From assembly GCA_041741375.1 (NCBI GenBank), contig JBGSKF010000177.1, positions 1 through 13,547 on the forward strand: a stretch of 13,547 bases of DNA, read 5' to 3'. The DNA comes from OFTM291 sp041741375. GTDB taxonomy: Bacteria; Gemmatimonadota; Gemmatimonadetes; Gemmatimonadales; GWC2-71-9. Both the position numbers and the translations under genes were made by a program. Positions within the stretch are counted from its first letter, which is position 1; every line of letters begins with the position of its first letter. Shown piece after piece: positions 6,556 through 12,717 of the stretch. Below the pieces are notes generated by a model. That model searched no databases, was not told the origin of the DNA, and saw nothing but the letters and a program-made list of their open reading frames with translations.

Positions 6556-6610
6556 CACAACGCCCCCACCCGATCCTCAGCCGATTCAGACCCCGCCGAG
6601 ATCCGCGCTT

Positions 6611-7000
6611 TTGAGGGTCATGTACATCGATGACGAGGAAGAGCTCACCCGGTTTATCGGGTTTGCACTCCGCCGGTCCGGCCACGACGTCCGGACCTTT
6701 TTGAAGCCGGCGGAGGCACTCGAGGCTCTCCGCCAGGCCCCACACGACTTCGATCTCGTGGTGACCGACGCCACGATGCCCGCAGTCTCCGGGGTGGAGG
6801 TGGCCCGTGCGGTGAGCCAGCTTCGACCCTCCCTCCCGGTCATCCTGGTGTCCGGAGATCTCTCGCCCGGCCTGGTCCAGGAAGCGGAAGACGCCGGGGT
6901 GGCCCGCGTCCTGCAAAAACCATTTCGTGTGAGCGACCTCCTGGCGCGGGAAAACCACTCCACCTCCGCTTTGCCTCACCACCAGCCGGCGCCGGACTGA
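6611..7000 (+). CDS. Single-domain response regulator (CheY-like receiver)
   Basis: The 129-residue product is a stand-alone receiver. Starting at TTG 6611 it begins MRVMYIDDEEELTRFIGFAL, which gives a complete first beta strand and the acidic pair at 7-8. The phosphosite is D53 in LVVTDATMPAVSG, the switch Ser/Thr is S81 in VILVSGD, and K103 is in LQKPF. The last helix is short and the tail HSTSALPHHQPAPD is uncharacterised. ATG 6620 is an alternative that would clip the first strand; the frame is also open upstream, but without good starts. With no output domain it should act by binding a partner (motor switch, kinase or phosphorelay). Its stop overlaps the DEAD-box helicase start by one base (TGATG), suggesting coupling. 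It could be a target for the orphan kinase at 595-1332; this is inference. Confidence 0.8.
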   Translation: MRVMYIDDEEELTRFIGFALRRSGHDVRTFLKPAEALEALRQAPHDFDLVVTDATMPAVSGVEVARAVSQLRPSLPVILVSGDLSPGLVQEAEDAGVARVLQKPFRVSDLLARENHSTSALPHHQPAPD

Positions 7001-8694
7001 TGTCTCGAGCCCCGGGATCAAGCAGCGTGTCCACCTTCTCCTCTCTCGGCATCTCCCCGGTCCTGGTCGAGGCCCTCAGCGCCCTGGGTTACGAGGAGCC
7101 CACTCCGATCCAGCGTGAGGCGATCCCTCCTCTCCTGGCCGGCCGTGACATTCTGGCCCAGGCCGCCACGGGAACCGGCAAGACCGCGGCCTTTGCCCTG
7201 CCCCTCCTCCAGCAACTCCCGACCACTCCTCCCCCATCCTCGCGCCCGGCGGTCCTGGTGCTCGTTCCCACCCGGGAATTGGCGGTGCAGGTGGCCGAGG
7301 CGTTTCACCGGTATGGGAGGGCGCTGGGAGCGCTGACGGTGCCGATCTACGGAGGCCAGGAGTTCAGCCAGCAGATCCGGGTCCTCAAGCGCGGGGTCCA
7401 CGTCGTCGTCGCCACGCCGGGCCGGGCGCTCGACCATCTCCGCCGGGGCACCCTCGACCTCGGCGGAGTCGTTGCGGTCGTGCTCGATGAAGCCGACGAA
7501 ATGCTCGACATGGGGTTTGCCGACGAGATCGAGGAGATCCTCCGATCGGCGCCGGCCACCCGCCAGACCGCCCTCTTCTCCGCGACCATGGCGGCGAGGA
7601 TTGCCCGGATCGCCGACCGGCATCTCCGCGACCCGGTCCGCGTGCTCGTGGCCCAGGACGTGGCGGCGGCTGGAGAGATCCCCAAGGTCCGCCAGACCGC
7701 GTACATCGTCTCCCGCGCCCAGAAGGTCCAGGCCCTGGAACGGGTGCTCGACCTCGAAGCCCCGACTCTCGCTCTCATCTTCTGCCGCACCCGACACGAG
7801 GTGGACAGCCTGGCGGAGAGCCTGGGCGGCCGGGGGTACCGGGTCCAGGCACTCCACGGCGGCATGACCCAGGACCAGCGCGACCGGGTGATGAAGCGCA
7901 CCCGGGGAGGCATGGTGGATCTCCTCGTCGCCACCGATGTCGCCGCCCGGGGACTCGACATCGAGCAGATCACCCATGTCGTGAATTACAACGTTCCGGA
8001 ATCTCCCGCAGGCTACGTCCATCGGATCGGACGCACCGGGCGGGCCGGCCGCGAAGGCGTGGCGATCACCTTCGCGGAACCGCGCGAGCACCGGATGCTC
8101 AAGAACATCGAGAGCCTCACCCGGCAACGCATCGTCGTGGCGCAACTGCCCACGGCGCACGACGTGAGGGCCAAGCAGCTCGAGGTGACCCGGGTGGCCT
8201 TGCGGGAGGCGGTTCTGGGGGGAGACCTCGATGGCTACCGCGTGATCGTCGAGTCGCTGGCCGAGGAGCTCGATCTGATGGACATCGCCACCGCCGCGGT
8301 CAAGCTGGCGCACCTCGCCGGCGGTGGTGCCGACCCGGGGACCGAGCCCGAACCGTCCGCCCCGACTTCTCCCACGTCCTCCGGGCGTCCTCAACCGCGG
8401 GAGAAGCGGGCTCGCCCCGCGTCACCCGCCCGGAAGGCCGGCGCCGACATGGCACGGATCTACATCGGCGCGGGCCGGAAGGACAACATGCGCCCGGCGG
8501 ACCTGGTGGGGGCCATCACCAACGAGGCGAAGATCGAGGCCGGCCAGATCGGAGCCATCGAGATCACCGACAAGTTCTCCCTGGTCGAACTCCCCGAGGA
8601 TCTCGTCCCCGCCGTGGTGACGGCGCTCCGGGCCGCCCGGATCAAGGGAAAGCGGCAGACGGTGCGCCGCGACCAGGCCACGCGGCGGGGGTGA
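7000..8694 (+). CDS. deaD: DEAD-box ATP-dependent RNA helicase, DeaD/CsdA type
   Basis: The 564-residue protein unwinds RNA duplexes with ATP; family members help ribosome assembly and mRNA turnover, often in the cold. All helicase motifs are visible: Q motif YEEPTPIQ (31-38), motif I AATGTGKT (55-62), Ia PTRELA (90-95), Ib TPGR (139-142), II DEAD (163-166), III SAT (194-196), IV IFCRT (260-264), V ATDVAARGLDI (311-321) and VI HRIGRTGR (341-348). A basic, Ser/Pro-rich linker (about 443-483) joins a DbpA-type RNA-binding domain at about 485-558 (MARIYIGAGRKDNMRPADLV...). The tail is strongly basic (KGKRQTVRRDQATRRG). The length and C-terminal domain favour DeaD/CsdA over the shorter RhlE. The ATG lies on the stop codon of the small receiver gene. 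It faces the M14 gene across a REP-like hairpin pair. Confidence 0.93.
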   Translation: MSRAPGSSSVSTFSSLGISPVLVEALSALGYEEPTPIQREAIPPLLAGRDILAQAATGTGKTAAFALPLLQQLPTTPPPSSRPAVLVLVPTRELAVQVAEAFHRYGRALGALTVPIYGGQEFSQQIRVLKRGVHVVVATPGRALDHLRRGTLDLGGVVAVVLDEADEMLDMGFADEIEEILRSAPATRQTALFSATMAARIARIADRHLRDPVRVLVAQDVAAAGEIPKVRQTAYIVSRAQKVQALERVLDLEAPTLALIFCRTRHEVDSLAESLGGRGYRVQALHGGMTQDQRDRVMKRTRGGMVDLLVATDVAARGLDIEQITHVVNYNVPESPAGYVHRIGRTGRAGREGVAITFAEPREHRMLKNIESLTRQRIVVAQLPTAHDVRAKQLEVTRVALREAVLGGDLDGYRVIVESLAEELDLMDIATAAVKLAHLAGGGADPGTEPEPSAPTSPTSSGRPQPREKRARPASPARKAGADMARIYIGAGRKDNMRPADLVGAITNEAKIEAGQIGAIEITDKFSLVELPEDLVPAVVTALRAARIKGKRQTVRRDQATRRG

Positions 8695-8730
8695 CACTCA
8701 GGATTCTTGTCCAACCAGCCGCAGCACACA

Positions 8731-8814
8731 CTCGTCATTCCCGCGCACGCGGGAATCCATTTTTCTCCTTGCGCCCTCGTTCACATGGATCCCCGCTTCC
8801 GCGGGGATGACGAG
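8731..8814. repeat. REP-like pair of hairpins in mirror orientation
   Basis: Left unit 8731-8760 and right unit 8785-8814 are inverted copies, 26 of 30 bases alike by eye. Each is itself a hairpin: ATTCCCGC-GCAC-GCGGGAAT (8737-8756) and ATCCCCGC-TTCC-GCGGGGAT (8789-8808). One difference is compensatory: a T-A pair in the left stem is a C-G pair in the right stem. The sequence class (CGTCATTCCCGCG...GCGGGAATCCA) is a palindrome found between genes in many bacteria. It fills the gap between the convergent deaD and M14 genes. Confidence 0.85.
8737..8764 (+). terminator. Possible intrinsic terminator of deaD formed by the left REP hairpin
   Basis: An 8-bp GC-rich stem with a 4-base loop (8737-8756) is followed by CCA and then five T (8760-8764). 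It starts 42 bases after the deaD stop. The T tract begins a few bases late for an ideal terminator. On the opposite strand no T tract follows the right hairpin, so termination of the M14 message is less supported. Confidence 0.45.
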
Positions 8815-8837
8815 TGATCAGAGATTCCACCTCCTGT

Positions 8838-11762
8838 CTACTTCGTCTTCCCCACCACGTCGTTCCAGTTGAGCAGCGCGTTGAAGACCATGTTGAACTC
8901 GCCATGGTTCTGCCACCGGTAGATCGGGTTGTTCGAGAAGAGGATCACCCGGCCCCGCCCCCGATGAGCCTCCGGGATGTCCACGGCGAACGGCCTCCCG
9001 GCCAGGGAATCGGCCCCGGTCATGAGACCCGACAGCACGGATGCCTCCCCTCCCACGTAGCGCGCCAGTACGTTGTCCTCGTCGGCCACTCCCACCTGGA
9101 ACGGTTGTCCTCCCACGTACTTGACCGGGACGATGCTGTCCGCGAATCCATAGAACACGGGGTGTTCCCTCCGCACGATCGTTCCCTCCACCAGCGGGCG
9201 GCGGGCGGTGAGTCCCGGCACGGCCGCCCGGGCCGTCGTCCCCGCCCATCCGAACTCGATGGGGAGGAGGGTGGCGTCTCCCACCGCGATCACGGTTCCC
9301 CCCTCCTCGAGGAACCGGGCGAACGCGTCAACCCCCGCCTGCCCGAACCCGCCGGTCATGTCGGTCGTTTCCCCATACATGCCGAGAAACTGATAGCGGT
9401 CTGATTTCTGATAGGGAACCGGCCGGGGACCGGGCTCCTCCATCACCGTCTTCCGGCTCAGGTTCTGCTCCGCCGTCAGAATCACGTCATACGATTCCCG
9501 GAGATTCCCCTGCTGCACCTGCTCCTTGTAGATCAGGTCGTAGGGTACCCCGAACCTGTCGAGGGTGAACCGGTACCACCCGAGATTTTGGGTGCCGGTC
9601 CACTGCGAGTAGATCGCAATCCGGGGCACGTCGGCCTCGTGTGACGGCACGTCGGGCCAGGCGGCCAGGGCGGCACCGGTGAGCCCCAGTTCCTCGACCG
9701 CGGCGCGCACGGCCGGGCCATGGATCGTGTCGGCCACGAGGAAGGAGCCCGCGGGAAAGTCGATCCCCCCGTCGGTGAATCCCCGTTCCGCAATCTGCAT
9801 CGGCACGTGTTGCAGCCGGTGGCGGAAGGTGATCATGTTGTTGGATCCCTGATGGGCCACGGCCAGCCCCGCCGAGCCGGCACCCGCCATCCTGCCCGGT
9901 GCAACCGCGGTGGTCACCGGAGTCACCGGCACGGCGAAGATCGCGGAGTCGGCCACCTCGGCGACCTCCACATTCATGGCGAGGCCCATGGTCCAGCCGC
10001 TGTCGTCATAGGTGGTGAGCCGGGCATCGGGATACTGCTGCCGTTCCAGGAGGTTCTTGGCCAGACGGCCATAGGGCTGGTCGCGCCGGATGAGATACGA
10101 TCCCTCGGGGTAGCTCACCCCGCCCAGGGTGACCGCGCGGGTGGTCATCCCGATCTCGATCCGCTGGGTCCGCAGAATGTTGACGAGTTCCGCCACCCGG
10201 GTCATGTCCCGCTGGACCGGGATGAGGAAGCCGTACGGGGCCCGGGTCCGGCCCTCCTCGATGGAGTTCCGGGTCCGGACGGAGAAGTTTTCCAGCACCG
10301 TGGCCGGGAACATCGCGGCCAGTTGCAGCGCCGAGAGCACACCGGTCTGCATGTAGTTGGTGTTGGCCCGCCGGGTGAACCGGGCGGAGTCCTCCGGGGC
10401 AATCGGAATGCCGCGGTACCATTCGCGTTCCTGGGCCCCGCCCCGGCCGGTGGGGAGGGCGTTCCTCCCGCCTCCGGGGCCACCGGGTCCGGCCGGTCGC
10501 GCCCCGCCACGGCGGGCCGAATCGGTGGGAGCGGTCGAGTCCCTGGAAGCGGTAGCGGGCTTGCTCGGCGGCGCGGTCCAGGTGGAGTCGGGGTCCTTCC
10601 CCGACTGCGTCTCATACATCTTCATGATCCCGTTGTGATTGTACGCGATCGATCCGAGATACCCCGGGGACCAACCATCCATGAAGGCGTGGGTGTAGAC
10701 CCCGGGCATCCCGTACTTCGTCATCTGACTCATTTCCCAGTTGGCAAACCAGGGCAGCTCGGCGAAGACCAGGGGATCGAGATTCGGGTTCTGCGGGGCC
10801 GCCCCGCTGTAGGTGTAGAGCAGCGGCAGCGACTCGTGCAGGTCGTGCATGATCGGCGGGTACGCCGTGAAGTACCAGTCGGCGATGGCCCGCATCTGGT
10901 CCAGGACCAGATTGATGTCGCGGTTGTTGTCGTGATAGGCATATTTGCCCCAGTACGGCACTCGGGGCAGCCGCCGGGCGACCGCGATCGCGGCAGAATC
11001 AGCACCGCTACGACCCGTGCTGTCGCGCACCGGGGGCGGATCGGTCAGCCCCATCTCGAGGTTCCGGTAGAACCAGTCCACGTTCCGGTCCCGGCCGTCG
11101 GCATCGGCCACCGGCGTGACCGACACGTACAGGTTGTCCCGGATGAGGGAGAGCACGGGAGACGTTTCGGTCGCGAGGCGGTACACCAGCTCCATCAGCA
11201 TCTCGGACGGCCCGGTCTCTCCGCTGTGGAGCCCTCCCATCAGGTGGTAGTTGGGGCGCGTGGAACGGATGAGTTCCGCCACCTCCTCCTCGCTCCGCCC
11301 CCGCGGATCGGCGATCGCCGCGAGATTCCGCCGGTTGGCCGCGAGGGAGGTCATGTTCTCCTCGGAGGAGACCCACACCACCACCAGCTCCCGGCCTTCG
11401 TCGGAGCGTCCGATGGTCTCCACCCGCACCCGAGGCGTGGCGGCGGCCAGCGCCCGGTAGTACCGCAACTGGTCGGCGTAATAGGTGAGCCGTTCGGGCG
11501 CGCCGATGTGGTGGCCGAGCACGTCCTTCGGGGTCGGGATCCCCGGGACCAGGGGAAGATGGTCGACCAGGGGGCTTCCGAGCCGCGGGTTGGGGAGCCA
11601 CTCCCGGTAGCTCCGGGCAAAGCTCGTGTCCTGCGTCTGGGCCGGATCCCGGGTCTCCGTGGTCCGGAGCTGGGCGGACAGCGTGGTGGCGGCCCCCAGA
11701 ACGAGAGCCGACAACACCCGCACCGCGCGACGGCGGACCGGGACAACTGAGGGAGAGGCCAT
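8838..11762 (-). CDS. Secreted M14-family zinc carboxypeptidase-like protein
   Basis: The 974-residue precursor begins with a basic n-region (VRRRAVR), a hydrophobic core (VLSALVLGAATTL) and a likely signal peptidase I site after LSA (about residue 30), so it is exported. The M14 peptidase domain covers about 90-450. The zinc motif HSGE (H179, E182) is in HLMGGLHSGETGPSE, NNRD (279-282) carries the substrate-binding Asn/Arg, and HDLHES (306-311) supplies the likely third zinc ligand, H309. A Pro/Gly/Ala-rich linker follows near 470-500. The C-terminal half ends in a domain resembling glutamine-amidotransferase-like folds (FARFLEEGGTVIAVGDATLL). It is far longer than classical carboxypeptidases (about 300-400 residues), a size common in large exported M14 proteins. 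ATG 11762 has AGGAG eight bases upstream; an in-frame extension to 11915 runs through repeat DNA and would spoil the signal peptide. The substrate is unknown. Confidence 0.88.
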   Translation of the reverse strand: MASPSVVPVRRRAVRVLSALVLGAATTLSAQLRTTETRDPAQTQDTSFARSYREWLPNPRLGSPLVDHLPLVPGIPTPKDVLGHHIGAPERLTYYADQLRYYRALAAATPRVRVETIGRSDEGRELVVVWVSSEENMTSLAANRRNLAAIADPRGRSEEEVAELIRSTRPNYHLMGGLHSGETGPSEMLMELVYRLATETSPVLSLIRDNLYVSVTPVADADGRDRNVDWFYRNLEMGLTDPPPVRDSTGRSGADSAAIAVARRLPRVPYWGKYAYHDNNRDINLVLDQMRAIADWYFTAYPPIMHDLHESLPLLYTYSGAAPQNPNLDPLVFAELPWFANWEMSQMTKYGMPGVYTHAFMDGWSPGYLGSIAYNHNGIMKMYETQSGKDPDSTWTAPPSKPATASRDSTAPTDSARRGGARPAGPGGPGGGRNALPTGRGGAQEREWYRGIPIAPEDSARFTRRANTNYMQTGVLSALQLAAMFPATVLENFSVRTRNSIEEGRTRAPYGFLIPVQRDMTRVAELVNILRTQRIEIGMTTRAVTLGGVSYPEGSYLIRRDQPYGRLAKNLLERQQYPDARLTTYDDSGWTMGLAMNVEVAEVADSAIFAVPVTPVTTAVAPGRMAGAGSAGLAVAHQGSNNMITFRHRLQHVPMQIAERGFTDGGIDFPAGSFLVADTIHGPAVRAAVEELGLTGAALAAWPDVPSHEADVPRIAIYSQWTGTQNLGWYRFTLDRFGVPYDLIYKEQVQQGNLRESYDVILTAEQNLSRKTVMEEPGPRPVPYQKSDRYQFLGMYGETTDMTGGFGQAGVDAFARFLEEGGTVIAVGDATLLPIEFGWAGTTARAAVPGLTARRPLVEGTIVRREHPVFYGFADSIVPVKYVGGQPFQVGVADEDNVLARYVGGEASVLSGLMTGADSLAGRPFAVDIPEAHRGRGRVILFSNNPIYRWQNHGEFNMVFNALLNWNDVVGKTK

Positions 11763-11807
11763 GAACCGTGCTCCTGGGGAATGGGGTGATCGCTCCGGGG
11801 ACAGGGC

Positions 11808-11813
11808 AATATA
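11808..11813 (-). promoter_or_regulatory. Possible -10 box of the M14 gene
   Basis: On the minus strand TATATT, in context GAGTATATTGCCC, lies about 46 bases before the M14 start codon. It is the only A/T-rich hexamer in the short gap. No clear -35 is seen; that position falls in the C-rich repeat block. Confidence 0.35.
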
Positions 11814-11826
11814 CTCCTCAGCCGTC

Positions 11827-11883
11827 GCCCTCACCCCCTGGCCCTCACCCCCTGCCCCCCTCTCCCGCACACGGGAGAGGGGG
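11827..11883. repeat. Palindromic repeat unit A with doubled box
   Basis: The 14-mer GCCCTCACCCCCTG occurs twice in tandem (11827-11840, 11841-11854) and a third time in unit B. It is followed by a perfect 11-bp stem, CCCCCTCTCCC (11856-11866) and GGGAGAGGGGG (11873-11883), with a 6-base loop GCACAC. The unit overlaps the 3' end of the DUF559 gene. Confidence 0.85.
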
Positions 11884-12390
11884 AACAAACCCTCCGAGCA
11901 CAAGCCGCAGGCCAACCCTCAGCTCGGCCCTCACCCCCTGACCCACCCCCTGACCCCCTCTCCCACACACGGGAGAGGGGGAACAAACCCTCCGAGCACA
12001 AGCCGCAGGGAGAGGGGGAAGTCGCCCTCGTGACTCCAGAACCTGGGCGACCACCGTCTCCAGTCGGGAAAGCCCAACATCGGCGTTCACCAGCCGCACC
12101 ACGGTAAACCCCAGACGCCGGAGCAGAGCATCCCGTTCCACATCGTAGTCATGCTGCTCGGGCGCCTCGTGAATCGGCCCGTCGATCTCGAGCACGAGGT
12201 TCAAGTCTGCACAGTAGAAATCGACGATGAACCCTCGGATGACCTTCTGTCGCCGGAAATTGACACCGAGGACACCACGGTTCCGCAACAGGGTCCAGGC
12301 CCGTTGTTCGGCCGCCGTCGCTCTCCGGCGCAACTCCCGCGCGACCGCCGTCTTCCGTCGGCGCCGACCCTTCCTGTGTCCCGTTCCCAT
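11845..12390 (-). CDS. DUF559-domain endonuclease-like protein with repeat-encoded tail
   Basis: DUF559 proteins have the Vsr/restriction-endonuclease-like fold and are predicted nucleases. In the 181-residue product a basic N-terminus (HRKGRRRRKTAVARELRRRA) leads into the domain at about 18-119. TAAEQRAWTLLRNR (26-38) is the usual entry helix, FIVDFYC (54-60) holds D57, LEIDG (67-71) holds E68 and D70, and H74 and RLGFTVVRL (92-100) complete the core. Residues from about 121 to the stop are encoded by repeat units A and B and read as Pro/Gly/Arg-rich low complexity, with the near-duplicate phrases SPSPVCGRGGQG and PPLPCAGEGGRG. ATG 12390 fits the family start; a GTG at 12474 gives a non-conserved extension. 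The gene is 82 bp upstream of the M14 gene on the same strand but looks unrelated to it. Activity on DNA is expected from the fold, not shown. Confidence 0.8.
   Translation of the reverse strand: MGTGHRKGRRRRKTAVARELRRRATAAEQRAWTLLRNRGVLGVNFRRQKVIRGFIVDFYCADLNLVLEIDGPIHEAPEQHDYDVERDALLRRLGFTVVRLVNADVGLSRLETVVAQVLESRGRLPPLPAACARRVCSPSPVCGRGGQGVGQGVRAELRVGLRLVLGGFVPPLPCAGEGGRG
11871..12008. repeat. Direct 40-bp repeat (two copies) spanning units A and B
   Basis: The 40 bases from ACGGGAGAGGGGGAACAAAC to the CAAGCCGCAG end are identical at 11871-11910 and 11969-12008. Together with the C-rich stem before each copy, the duplication extends to about 55 bases at 98-base spacing. It looks like a recent local duplication and lies within the DUF559 reading frame. 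Confidence 0.9.
11927..11981. repeat. Palindromic repeat unit B
   Basis: The box GCCCTCACCCCCTG (11927-11940) is followed by a perfect 11-bp stem, CCCCCTCTCCC (11954-11964) and GGGAGAGGGGG (11971-11981), with loop ACACAC. It has the same orientation as unit A. Confidence 0.85.
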
Positions 12391-12502
12391 CACCCAGAAA
12401 TATCCCGGATGCCGGGAGACCCGACATCCATCGAACGCGCCTACCCCAGAAAACCCGTACCACCAACCCTCCACCTACCCTCCCGGACCTCCAGGCATCG
12501 TT

Positions 12503-12556
12503 CCCCTCTCCCACCCTGTGGGAGAGGGGCCAGTTTGGGGGGTCAGGGGTGAGGGC
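12503..12556. repeat. Palindromic repeat unit C (opposite orientation to A/B)
   Basis: A perfect 12-bp stem, CCCCTCTCCCAC (12503-12514) and GTGGGAGAGGGG (12518-12529), has a 3-base loop CCT. It is followed by CAGGGGTGAGGGC (12544-12556), the reverse complement of the box in units A and B with one C fewer. Confidence 0.85.
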
Positions 12557-12584
12557 TACCCGTCCCGCATCTCCCGGCGTCGTC

Positions 12585-12625
12585 CCCCTCTCCCACTCTG
12601 TGGGAGAGGGGACAGGGGTGAGGGC
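12585..12625. repeat. Palindromic repeat unit D
   Basis: A perfect 12-bp stem, CCCCTCTCCCAC (12585-12596) and GTGGGAGAGGGG (12600-12611), has loop TCT and is followed by CAGGGGTGAGGGC (12613-12625). It has the same orientation as unit C and the opposite one to A and B. Confidence 0.85.
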
Positions 12626-12717
12626 TCAGGGCCGAGGGCATCTGGCCGTTCTCCTCCCCCCGGAGTAACTTGTGACAGCCCCTTGACAGCCACCCTCCCG
12701 CTCATGCCCGGAGCAGT

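Larger units (their letters stand above)
11827..12625. mobile_element. Candidate repeat-bracketed DUF559 cassette
   Basis: The block consists of left repeat units A and B (11827-11910 and 11927-12008), a DUF559 nuclease gene read leftward, and right repeat units C and D (12503-12556 and 12585-12625). Each unit has a GCCCTCACCCC(C)TG box beside a CCCCTCTCCC...GGGAGAGGGG hairpin. In A and B the box precedes the hairpin; in C and D its reverse complement follows it. The two ends are therefore in inverted orientation, as in a transposable unit. No target duplication or transposase of a known class is seen, and mobility is inference. Confidence 0.4.
12391..12717. other. Intergenic stretch between DUF559 and the kinase gene
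   Basis: These 327 bases hold repeat units C and D and, at 12683-12688, a TTGACA hexamer without a convincing -10 partner. I see no other gene or RNA here. The two genes are divergent, so their promoters should lie here. The kinase ribosome site GGAG is at 12710-12713. Confidence 0.6.

Noticed and set aside
9720..11750. 676-codon plus-strand frame opposite the M14 gene
   Set aside because: It is antisense to a gene with a signal peptide and intact zinc motif; the translation has no recognisable domain.
11763..11915. 51-codon upstream extension of the M14 gene
   Set aside because: The extension is translated from repeat unit A and would bury the signal peptide; ATG 11762 has a strong AGGAG.
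12203..12230. Fourth copy of the TTCAAG promoter motif inside the DUF559 gene
   Set aside because: TTCAAG is present but no CCGATA follows at 15 bases.
11827..12625. CRISPR array
   Set aside because: Only four units, themselves hairpins, in two opposite orientations, with irregular spacing and a gene in between; no cas genes.
12683..12711. Sigma-70 promoter for the kinase from TTGACA at 12683
   Set aside because: No acceptable -10 hexamer at the right spacing; kept only as a note in the intergenic entry.
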